Shown here in pieces: positions 11,657 to 21,360 of a stretch of DNA of 64,000 bases. Below the pieces are notes generated by a model that was not told where the DNA came from, did not search any database, and worked only from the letters and a program-made list of their open reading frames with translations. Origin of the DNA: Amphibalanus amphitrite (taxonomy: Eukaryota; Arthropoda; Thecostraca; Balanomorpha; Balanidae); assembly GCF_019059575.1 (NCBI RefSeq), contig NW_024881691.1, positions 248,001 to 312,000 of the forward strand. Reading direction: 5' to 3'. The position numbers and the translations under genes were made by a program. The first letter of the stretch is position 1. The number at the start of each line of letters is the position of its first letter.

Positions 11657-11712
11657 CTCATCCCTCCCCTCCCCTCCCTCCCCTCCCCTCCCTCCCCTCC
11701 CCGCCCGCCCGC
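11657..11712. repeat. Polypyrimidine CCCCTCCC tract
   Basis: A run made almost only of CCCCTCCC-type words. The minus strand carries many G3-G4 blocks at short spacing and could form a G-quadruplex, and mirror symmetry could allow triplex DNA. It lies in a GC-rich block and could be a promoter-like element, but nothing downstream confirms a transcript. Confidence 0.7.
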
Positions 11713-13292
11713 GGCCAGTTCCGATGAATTATACGTGGGCGCCGCTGACGGACGGCAGATTGACGTCGCGTGCTGAGCGGTGCGGCCCTCCGTTCCGCCG
11801 GCGCGGCCGTCCGTATACCGGACAGACGAACGTACGGACCGTCTCCTGCCCGTACACCGAACAGACGGACGGGCGAGCCGTCTCCCATCCGTACTGGGTG
11901 TACGGACTAGCGTGTCTCCCATCTGTGTCGACCACCGAAAGAGCGAGGCGTCTTCCGTCTATATCGGTGTCAGCTAGGGATTCAGTACATCTGTCCCAAC
12001 CATTGCAGTTGATACGCGCTAATCTATTTATTTCATGGTGCTTTAGACAGCGAGGTACCTGAGACAGGTCATTACAATGTTTTGACAGCGATCTGGTCAT
12101 ATATGAACTCCAAGCGAAGGCTCGCTGCAGCGCGCCGCGTGTGTTGCTGCAGTCGCGCGGCTACATGTGAGAGTGCCACCCGCCGGCTGCCCACCGTGCC
12201 GGCCCCCGATGGCCACCGCGGGCTGCCGCAGGCCGGCCAATTATTCCGGCTGGTGCCAGCACAACTCCTGCTATCGGCGCCCTCCATCAGACCACCTGCC
12301 TGAGCGCTGCACTGCCGACCGCCGCGCCGGTCCACTCGGCTCCTCTTAACCGGAGAGCTGCACTGCCGACCGCTGGTTCACTGCTCGCCGATGGTCCATT
12401 CTGCCGACCTCTCCGCTGCCGGCCGCCGGACCATCCGGACTGCCGATCCTCGCCGGAACGCTGCACTACTCTCCAGTCTCCAGTGCCGACCTCTGAGGGA
12501 TCCACTGCCGGCCGCTGACTGATCAACTGCCGACTGGTCACCTCCGAGCACCTACCTTCATAGTCATTCATTGTACAGTGTGATAGGTGTGCCGCTCCGT
12601 CTAGGTTCAAGCATCAGCCATCCGGGCTCGGGTAGCTTTCCTAGATTCAGCCGGCTGCCGTGGATTCGACCAGCTGTCAGCTGTTAGCTGCCAGCTGCCA
12701 ATCTGGTCTCTGTCAGCTGCCAGCCGGTGCTGACAGGGAATAAATAGCCCGACCGTCAGACACCGGTCCATCTGTCAGACCTGTGACAGTCGCTGGCCGG
12801 ACCGAATGGCCGCCCCAGCACCTCCTCGTGAGGTGGCCCCGCACTAGCGGATAGAGAGCGGCTCATATCTCGGCCACCATCTCAGCACTCAGCCCCTCAG
12901 CCGAGTAGGTATATACAGACTGCACCTGACCGGAGGGCTGAACGGTACAGAAGCTCACAGAAGTCGGTACAGGAGCATGGCACGAGAGTGCAGGCCGGCC
13001 ATTACGAATGTCCGAAGGCATTGGCTGCACGCGAGATCTGTATCGTACTTCAGCTATCAGTCAAGTACGTGTTTTACTGATCAATTTGAACAGATATTTG
13101 CAAAAGAAAATAATGTTTTAGCCGTAAGCGGTGGAGCAGGTACAGAGGCCAAGGAGGAAGGGACATTTGCTTTTCTTGCGCTTTTGGCTTTTGCATTTTC
13201 TTGGCCAAAGTGCTTTTCTTGGCCAAATTGCATTGCTTTTATTCCGTTCGGATGGTCAGCCTTCACAGTACCAGAGCGGAGCTCGGAGGTCG
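11713..13292. other. GC-rich non-coding block with CTGCCGAC and CAGCTG repeats
   Basis: GC-rich sequence without a recognisable gene. At about 12303-12545 the word CTGCCGACC recurs irregularly. At 12671-12719 four CAGCTG palindromes occur within 50 bp, which is the core E-box for bHLH factors. Whether this is regulatory or simple sequence drift cannot be told from the sequence. Confidence 0.4.
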
Positions 13293-13300
13293 CACTGATT

Positions 13301-13557
13301 CATAGGCGCGGGAGCCGGGGGGCAGTGGGGGCAGCTTGCCCCCCAACTCTGGGGCCGTGGGGGCGGTACCCCCACAGCTTTGAGACGGAATACCACACTT
13401 TTTTTGCAAATGTTTTCTTTTTTTGTTGAAAAAGCCGAGGGGTGAAAAATAAGTGGCCTTAAACCGGTGAGAAAACTAGATTTGGGGGTACCCTAGGGCC
13501 TAGGTTAACCTCTATTATGGTGTGCCCCCCAGTCGGAAAGTAGTTCCCGCGCCCCTG
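13301..13557. mobile_element. hAT-type MITE, family 1, copy 1
   Basis: A 257 bp non-coding element starting CATAGGCGCGGGAGC and ending GTTCCCGCGCCCCTG. It is flanked by an 8 bp duplication with one mismatch (CACTGATT at 13293-13300, CACCGATT at 13558-13565). The interior matches copy 2 at 20238-20505 along its length, including the words TGAGACGGAAT, TTGTTGAAAAAGCC and GGTACCCTAGG. It has no coding capacity. Confidence 0.85.
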
Positions 13558-13565
13558 CACCGATT

Positions 13566-13994
13566 ACCGAGGTATGCAGTTCGCACAGAGCTGCCCTCGC
13601 TCCGATTCCAACTATACGGCGGGCCCGGGGCCGTTTAGCCTCTGAACGATAGTCGCGGTGTTAGCGCTCCGGTCTGCCGCCTCCTCAGCCGTTCTCAGGC
13701 TCTTCCGGTAGTTAGACGAGAGGAAAAACGACGCACACTCACACGCCGACGCACACCGAAACTATATTTAGATCGGCCACTTCAGGTAAACATCGGGATT
13801 AGCGCACACGGACTGGAAAGCGACCAGCGGCGGCTGGAGCGAGCGTTCCCATCAAAGGTCGAAATGGAACTGGCTCTATCAAGTGGAAGAGGAGGGATAC
13901 AAATGCGCCTGTCTTGAGTGTCTCCATGCGTGCTAAACCACAATTACGGCCCTGCATCTCCACTGTTACAGCCCACCATCTCAATATATCATTT
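13566..13994. other. Non-coding DNA between two transposons
   Basis: GC-rich to mixed sequence between two insertions. No gene or repeat structure is recognised. Confidence 0.35.
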
Positions 13995-14149
13995 GCACCA
14001 CCCAGGGGCGTCGCCACGGATTTTTGAGTGGGGGGGGGGGGTCGGGTTTCTAGTCTTCACCCGATGGGTAGGGGTGTTTTTTTTTTGCAACGCTTCCCAG
14101 TTTTGTGCGTGCGTATGTGTGTGTGTGCGTGTGTAACAAATGTTTGCCG

Positions 14150-14508
14150 GTCCCGTAGCTCAGTTGGTACTTGGTAGAGCGTTGGACTCCGCGTGGTGAG
14201 AGCACGCGTTCCCGGTTACAACAGTCCGGGTTCGAAGCGCGACGGGCGCTTGACATTTATGGGCCTCCTGACAGGTATGGTTGCGGTTGGTGGCAGGCCG
14301 TAGCCAGGTGAAGTCAGTGAGGGGACCGGCCGTGCGCGGCTATGTGCGCACGTTAAACTTTGGACTCTAAATTCTGCCATAGAACTGGAATTGCGCGATC
14401 GGAGGGTAGAGGGCAGGGTCACCGCAACAAGCTTAACGCTTAGCGGTGGCTCTGTCCTTGTGGATCCTTCCCATCAAAAGGTTCGGACTAAATTTATAAA
14501 AAAAAAAA
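14150..14508 (+). mobile_element. tRNA-derived SINE, copy 2
   Basis: The head GTCCCGTAGCTCAGTTGGTA is box A-like, with TAGAGCG just after it, and CCGGGTTCGAAGC is box B-like. A tRNA-unrelated body follows, and the copy ends in a poly(A) run at 14498-14508. It matches copy 1 in inverse orientation over its whole length. Relative to an intact tRNA the head has insertions (an extra segment after TTGGTA and a long variable part), so it is not a working tRNA gene. Confidence 0.85.
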
Positions 14509-15478
14509 TCGGCGCGCAGCGCCGCCAAATTTGGTATAACCTATTAGGTAGGTATACCTACCTACATCACTTGCGTAAAAATTATCACTGGTCACTTAAG
14601 GTCAGGTCGCCATGTCAAGTTCAGTTATACGGTATACCTCTATAAAAACTTTCCCCTCTCGCCATTCTTGTAGCTTTTCTCCCATAACTTCGAAATTTGG
14701 TACACTGTATAGGTACCTAATGTATGGGGTTATACGTGTCAGCAATTCATGATTCTAACTGAGGATTTACATCTATGATCTGAAGGCAGTTCAAATACGT
14801 GACCTCATCATTAGAAAATAATGAGAAATTAGAAAAAGCACGAATGCCTCCTGCTTTGAAAAAGTTCGTCAGAAACGCAAAATATCTTTGGAGCCATGAC
14901 AAATCAGCTCATCATTGCCAGGGACAGGGTGCAACTTATGGCGAGTGATGACTCGAAAGGTCATTAGTGGAAATGTCCATCGATGGCCACCAGCATTTTT
15001 TTTTTCTACAACTTTTGACGAAGACGCGGTAGAGCGATGACAGCACCTGGAAGGTGTTCACTGTTCAGCTCAACAACACGGATCCATTCATATGCAGCAG
15101 GAGGTCCTTTTTCGATCAGGACATAACGTTGACCTGAGGTCGTTTTAACGTTAATTCTGAATGGTCAAATTTTAACTCATGTGACGCGTCTCAAAGAGAT
15201 CAAGACGGTGGTGACAAGACAACATATGTACATACCATACAAATTCACGGAATTGAAAGTTATTGCAAAGCAGATGTTTCGGCAGAATCTGTCCAGTTAG
15301 CTGTTTGCCTTCTTATGGGCCAAACATAGACCAGAGATGAAATCTAACGCGAAGCTAGCGAAAGAGCGTTAAAAGAGCTATCGAATAGTTTTCTGCTTCA
15401 CTGTAGCCCTTCTATTGGTGGTTTCCCAGTCGCTAACGTATAACGTATACTAAACTAACGCTGAGGAATGCTTTCGAC

Positions 15479-15882
15479 TAGAGTTGCAAAATTTCCCTAC
15501 CGCACTACCGGCATGCCGGTAATTTTTCACTACCGCAGGTTTTTTCGTGGTATCTGGCATGTCTTGCCGGTAGCATGCCGGTATTTTTGATTTTGCACAA
15601 AAAATTATCAGCATATGATTCAAACTTTGGACACTAAGAGGCTATTGAATTGTAATAAGTTGGACAATGGGTGGCTGCTGGGTGGGGCGGTTACTGAAAT
15701 TGCCAAAATGTGGCATCTCATGTAGGGGTAAGCCAGAATCAAGAATGCAGGTTTTTTTTTTAGTATGCCGGTAATTTGGCGGTTTTTTTGCTTGGGGCGT
15801 GGTAGCATGCCGGTATCCCAGAAAATGTTTGTGGGGCGGGGCGGTGCCGGTAGCAGCCCATTGGGAAAACTTTGCAACTCTA
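15479..15882. mobile_element. hAT-type MITE nested in element G
   Basis: A 404 bp insertion with termini TAGAGTTGCAAAATTTCCC and its inverted counterpart (GGGAAAACTTTGCAACTCTA). It is flanked by a perfect 8 bp duplication CTTTCGAC (15471-15478, 15883-15890). The interior repeats GCATGCCGGTA or close variants at least five times in both halves. There is no coding sequence. Confidence 0.88.
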
Positions 15883-16907
15883 CTTTCGACCCCTGATCGA
15901 TCTACAGGTTTGCGGAAAAAAAGAGCATGCTGCCCGTGACGAGAGAAAGCCGATGATACCCATTTACAAGTTTTCGGGTCATCTCAGGACTCAGGTCATC
16001 GCCAATAAGTAGAGAAACTCGGGACCTGCTAGAACTTAACGAATGTAAGTTGTGATGGTTTTTCGAGGTTCTGATTACGAATGTTATCTTAGTTTTGAAC
16101 GAAGATGATGACTCCATGCATTTTGGGTAGATCAGGTCAGGTCAGATCGGCCAGTACCTAATAGTGGATGACCACCACCGATTGCTTCCTAGCATGTTAT
16201 ATGAATAAGCAACACAACTACTTCTTAAATGTTCAGATGGGCGCTAAGTTCAAAATCAGCTCCAAAAACTACCCTATCAATTAAAAGCACGTTATGAAAA
16301 AGTGAACTAAGGTCATCTTTATTTGGATCAGGGATATCGATTTATTTTAAGTAGGTGATTAACTCGAGCGCACCGGAAGTTTTGTTGCAATCGGCTCCTT
16401 TTTGCGCGACTTCTTTGCGAAAGCCCGAGACGGTTCCATCTGACTCCCTTTCCCCTACATGTGCACTGTAGCTAGTTGTGACGGTAGCCATGGGGCTGAG
16501 GCTAGTTTGTAGTTTTGTAGTTAGGTACTGATCCGACGAATCGACTGCGACCATTTTTTTAAAACGATCAGACGAACGCTCGGGGCAGTTTTGGCGCGTC
16601 CAATTCTTTGAGGGATAAAAAGGTACTAGGATGGGGGCTACTTAAAAACATTGTTGTGCTGGTGTTCCCCGCCCACAGCTAATTGACCTTTAGGTAATTG
16701 GCTAATTGGCTTTAGGGAGCTCTTGAAGCGATTTTGAATCTGATGTATTTGTTGGTGTTGCTGACGCCTGCTTCACTAACATAAAAAGCTAAAAAAGCAT
16801 ACTGAGGATCGCAAAAAGTGGGGGGTCGACACCCCCAGTTTTCAAGAGTGGGGGGGTCACGACCCCCCCGACCCCCCCCCCCCGTCGGCGACGCCCCTGG
16901 CACCACC

Positions 16908-19014
16908 CCGGCTTTATTATTCGCAATAGGATTTTAAGCGGTGCCGGTGTCCCGCCCGCTCTGGCCTTGACTCTGTCAGTGTCAGCGGATGGCGGGTCGG
17001 CTTTGCGGCTCCCCGTCACCCTCTCAGCCGGGCCGGCGCTTCTCTTATTCATCTCGGCGATAGCGCCTATTCATCCGCCGCCACGTCACCGGCGCTCGGC
17101 CAATGGGAGACGGCGCAGTTTCCAGGTCATCCAATCAGAAGGCACCTATTGAAGACGGTCGCCATAGCAACGCCGATGATGGATGAAGAGTGTCGATAGT
17201 GGCTGCGAGTAACGCCGAGACGGACTGATGTATTCGCGCCCTGCCAGCGAAATTCCTGGTGTCGGGCCGGCCGCGGCGGCGAGATCTGAGCGGTGGCCCG
17301 CGGCGCGCCCTGGGCACGGCACGTGGGGAGGGTGGGGTGGGGGTGGGGGGACAGCCGGCCACCCCACCCACCACCTCTCGGAACTCTGCCAAAACGGGCC
17401 ACCGCTGCCGCCGACACGCCGTGCCTGGAACTGTCACCAGCCGTGATCTGCGACTCTTGTGACACCTCCCGACCTGACCTGGCATGAAGTGCAGCCCTGA
17501 ACGAGGCGACACTCAACTGGTCTTACTCAATTTCTAATGGATGCATACTGCATAGCCCATCGTGGTTGACTATTACTCAGATGAATAGGGTTTCAATGGC
17601 TTCTTCTCGGTTCAGTAACTATTACCAGGCACGTGACTCTTTTAATTAATTGAGTACAGTACTTGCCCTGATCACAGTTCAGTGCATTGAGTACCGGATC
17701 CATGGGTCTAATTTATCGGTATCTGACTGTATACGCTAAGGTATAAGATCCAGAATCCAAGTTTGAGTCCCATATTATGGCCCGGATTCTCTCAATCTCA
17801 GAAGGGCCTACTGGGAGCACCCGCAGTCCCCTCCCCTCCGTTCCTCCCACCTGCCGCCATGCTGGGGCCGGGAGGGGCTGAATGCCACCCGGGCCGACCT
17901 CTCACGAGAGCCGCCGTGAGTGTGCACACTGTGCACTGTGCAGCGTGCACCCCCCGCGGGCCGCGGTGCCCGTCGGCCGCGGACGGCTGAATGGACCGCG
18001 CGTCTGTCAGAGTGAGCCCGGTCACCGCGACACAGCGCCGCTCCACGCCACCTCAGCAACAAAACAAACTCATTTCCGGCACCGGACCGGGGGGAGAGAC
18101 ACTGGTGCGGGCTGAGCAGGGCCTGAACGAACCGCGGGGAGGGGGGGGGGCTGCCGGCCGGGATGGGGTGGTCTACCTGCAGACATCTGTGATGTCCGCG
18201 GTGGGCATAGCACATGCATAATGTCCTGGTCAGCTGTCGCCCAGTTCAGGGAGACCGAAAGGCTAGCTCTCCTCTCAAATGACGCCTTTGGGAGCGGTGA
18301 CATCACCGGCAGGTGACACCGCATCGGAACGTAGGCAAGCGGCTTACACCTGCCGGGCAGACGACGGGCGCCAGATTTGATAGTATTTAGGTACTGTGCC
18401 GTTTCGACGAAAAGCGTGGTCAGGCTGGCCTGTCTCACGTGCCGGCGAGGTTTTGATGGTTCAGATCGTCTATGATACGGGCCTACCGGCGGCTGAGGGC
18501 GCTCGTAATGCCGGCGCCGCGGGCTCTCAGTCTCAGAGATAACCGGCTCGGGACTATCCGGGACCATCTCTGAGCGGACTCGCCAGTTCCAGTAGCGGCC
18601 TGAGCCGACTCCGCTTCGTGCCAACTGCACCGAGCCGTCGAAACATTTAGCCGCATTACACCGCGGTGCCCTGGGCAGTGTCAACGATAAGTAAAAAGGT
18701 ATGCCGTAAGTGCAGGAAGGTATGCTGTAAATAGTTCTGCTCGCTTTTCATTGTTATGAGCACGATGGAGCTATCTAGCTAATTTAAAAGATTGATGCTT
18801 GATGCTTATGTAATAGAAAGGAGATGTTTTTAATGAGCTTTCCGTGATCGTAGGAGATAAGAAACTAACCTGTGTTTGAGATAAACTAAACAAAATAACC
18901 TGTATGTTTGAGATAATGCCATCGTTTAAATTAAAGTTTTCCCCTTCAAATTGTAACGACTTTGTAGCCCAAGAGAGGTTACCTGCACTAGGGCATGAAC
19001 TGAGGACTGAAACT
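16908..19014. other. GC-rich non-coding tract
   Basis: Contains GC-rich blocks (about 16950-17500 and 17800-18680) and a plain AT-richer stretch between them. Long overlapping frames on both strands, such as 18070-18684 on the minus strand, have arginine- and proline-rich composition and no recognisable domain. I do not call them genes. Confidence 0.4.
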
Positions 19015-19022
19015 GTTAGCAC

Positions 19023-19562
19023 CAGGGTTGTGCTTGACTCATGAGTCGAGTCAGAAATTTGACTCAACTCTGACTCAAATGAGTCAGATTTGAGTCGAGT
19101 CAGATAAATTGTTGAGCTGTTGAGTTGAGTCAGAGTTGAGTCGGACAAAAATATTAAGGCGTTGAGTTGAGTCAGAGTTGAGTCAGTAAAATAACTTTTG
19201 ACATTGAGTTGAGTCAAACATTTAGGAACATGAGTCAGCTGACTCAACTTTCCAGAAACAAGCTTTTCATTCCCCCCCCCCCCTGCTTAATAACTTCGCC
19301 CTGGCCCTGCTGCCGGACTTTTTCACCCCCCCCCCCCCGCTCAACAGCTTTTTTGTCTGAGTCAATTTTGAGTCAACTCACTTGACTCAACAAAAAATTT
19401 GAGTCAAGTTTGAGTCGACTCATATTTTCACTGAGCCGCTTGAGTCATGAGTCGAGTCAAGGGAAAAATCAGCTCCTTGTTTGAGTCAGAGTTGAGTCGG
19501 GGCTTTCTGAGGTTGAATGATGAGTCGAGTCAGCAATTTTTTTTTAGTCGAGCACAACCCTG
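19023..19562. mobile_element. hAT-type MITE built from TGAGTCA repeats
   Basis: Inverted termini (CAGGGTTGTGCTTGACT and its counterpart AGTCGAGCACAACCCTG) are flanked by a perfect 8 bp duplication GTTAGCAC (19015-19022, 19563-19570). Nearly the whole interior is a loose array of GAGTC and GACTC words, including about sixteen TGAGTCA or TGACTCA heptamers. This is the consensus AP-1 (Fos/Jun, CNC-bZIP half) site. Two C-homopolymer runs sit near the middle. There is no transposase. The minus-strand frame at 18771-19247 is produced by the repeat. Confidence 0.88.
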
Positions 19563-19570
19563 GTTAGCAC

Positions 19571-20230
19571 ATTGACTGGTGAGGGTACACACAGACTACT
19601 GACTGATAACATTAACAGCACGGTGTGGATTGTGATCATGGGAGATCTGCAATCACATCTGGCATAATGTGAGAAATGGGGCAGGTATCATGATGTCCGG
19701 TATGTAGTGCCTGGTATTGTGTTCGACATGGTGTCTATAATCTAGTACGGTGTAAGAGACTGCCGCCGTAAGAGACGGCGGACAGAGGGGGGGGGGGGCG
19801 TCAACTGTAGCTGCCAGGTGAGGGTGACCAACCCTCTGCTCACAACAGATCAAGACCGGATTACATGGCAGGTGACGTCACCGCTGACGTCATCAGCCAG
19901 TCTTTGACGTCATCACAGGGCGTGCAGGTGGTGCTGCGTGCCTACCACTTTGTTGAAACCGAACATTGACCATTGTTCGAGGCTATGGGCAGAGAAAAGA
20001 TCCCGTGGTGTTTTTGGCTCAGCGATACCGAAGCTCACATACAAGAAAAACGAAAATGGCTCAGATTTTCACGTCGCTCTTATAGCTAGCCTACCATGCT
20101 TATGAATATGAAGATTGGGTATCCGTTTATAAAAAGACATTCTTAAAAAAAAACGTAACATGTCTGCCTGTTTCCATTGCATTGACAGATAATGAAAGCA
20201 CAGGCCCACTCATCCATTTTCTTCAATAAA
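19571..20230. other. Non-coding DNA
   Basis: Unique-looking sequence with a poly-G run at about 19788-19798. No gene or element boundary is seen. Confidence 0.35.
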
Positions 20231-20237
20231 CTGTGAG

Positions 20238-20505
20238 CAGGGGCGCGGGAACTGGGGGGGGGGGCATTGGGGGCAGCCTGCCCCCTACCTAACTCTGGGG
20301 CCGTGGGGGCGGTGCCCCCACAACTTTGAGACGGAATGCCGCAGTTTTTTGCAAATGTTTTCTTTTTTGTTGAAAAAGCCAAGGGATGAAAATTAAGTGG
20401 CCTAAAACCGATGAGAATACATCATTTTGGTACCCTAGGTTGAGCTCTATTATGGTGTGCCTCCCCCCCCCCCCCCCCCAGCCTGAAAGTAGTTCCCGCG
20501 CCCGT
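20238..20505. mobile_element. hAT-type MITE, family 1, copy 2
   Basis: A 268 bp copy of the element at 13301-13557, in the same orientation. It begins CAGGGGCGCGGGAACT, and its right end AGTTCCCGCGCCC is slightly damaged. CTGTGAG is duplicated on both sides (20231-20237, 20506-20512). It differs from copy 1 by small indels, chiefly in G and C homopolymers. Confidence 0.85.
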
Positions 20506-20863
20506 CTGTGAGTCACAGGTCAAGATGCGTTAACAGTGTCACAGCCGGGCTGTGACGCTGTGAACGCATTTTAATCTGAAAGTTACTTGCAAGTAGCGAT
20601 ATAAGCGCGTTCGGGAGGTGTTCTTGATGTGATATTTTATCAACTGTGTTCATACAGCCGTTTGGTAGAGCTCTGATTGGCCCTCGTTCATACATTTTTA
20701 CTCAATGTAAACATCATGACATAAAGTAGTGTTTCCATTTCATGTTTCACTTACTTGTACATATAGCGACGGCATACTCGTATGGTCTATCACTTTGCTG
20801 ATTGAATGAATATCCAGTGTCAATCATTTCAATTTATTTATTGCAACCGAACGAGCAGTTTAA

Positions 20864-21356
20864 GGGACCCTCCCACCTTCAAAAAAGTTAATTGGCACGA
20901 AAGTGATGTCGCTCGATTCAGAAAGAGTGAAAACGAATATATACCAAATTTCACCAAAAAATATTCACCGGTTTTCAAGAAATTAGACTTTTACTTTGGT
21001 TTACTTCTTGGGATCTCCGCTGTTACTATAGCGACTTTATTTGGATCAATAGTTTGGCAGCTGAAAGTGCGGCACTTGTTGCGCGCAAAGCAGCATACAT
21101 ATACCACAACCACCGCGTGCTACCAAGCGTTTTAGTAAAAGATTTAAAATCGTTAGATCTGCGCTGACGTCACACATTCAGAGGGGCATTCAAATGCATT
21201 AGCCCCTCTGAATCCAAAGTGCTGCAAGTTTGAAATTAGTTATTTTCGATTTGAAACATTTCTCGATGTTGTGAGTGCTCAAACCGGTATGTGCAAGCCA
21301 AGGACCCCATTTTGGTTATCTCGACTCAAAACTAATGTTAAGGTGGGATGGTCACT
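20864..21356. mobile_element. TTAA-flanked MITE, piggyBac-like
   Basis: A 493 bp non-coding element flanked by TTAA on both sides (20860-20863, 21357-21360). Its inverted ends are GGGACCCTCCCACCTT and AAGGTGGGATGGTCACT. TTAA is the target of piggyBac-type transposases, which is why I use the name; no transposase is present. A hairpin with 11 bp arms (TTCAGAGGGGC / GCCCCTCTGAA) lies at about 21178-21213. The frame at 20806-21135, which suggests one hydrophobic segment, straddles the left end and is not a credible gene. Confidence 0.78.
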
Positions 21357-21360
21357 TTAA

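Larger units (their letters stand above)
14003..16899. mobile_element. Element G: hAT-type non-autonomous element, 2.9 kb
   Basis: It starts CAGGGGCGTCGCCACGGA and ends with the inverted form (CGTCGGCGACGCCCCTG). A perfect 8 bp duplication GCACCACC lies on both sides (13995-14002, 16900-16907), so a hAT-type insertion is well supported. No transposase is visible. The interior is related to element D: for example 14980-15180 and 15290-15420 match 4180-4340 and 4465-4600, including the word AAAGAGCTATCGAAT. It carries a SINE copy and a smaller hAT-type MITE, so at least two later insertions hit it. Confidence 0.85.

Noticed and set aside
14150..14230. A functional tRNA gene
   Set aside because: Boxes A and B are present but insertions break the tRNA fold, and the sequence continues into a SINE body with a poly(A) tail shared by two other copies.
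18070..18684. A 204-codon minus-strand frame
   Set aside because: Compositional frame without a motif or splice context; no support as a gene.
20806..21135. A 109-codon frame with a hydrophobic segment
   Set aside because: It crosses the left edge of a TTAA-flanked MITE, so it is not a conserved host gene.
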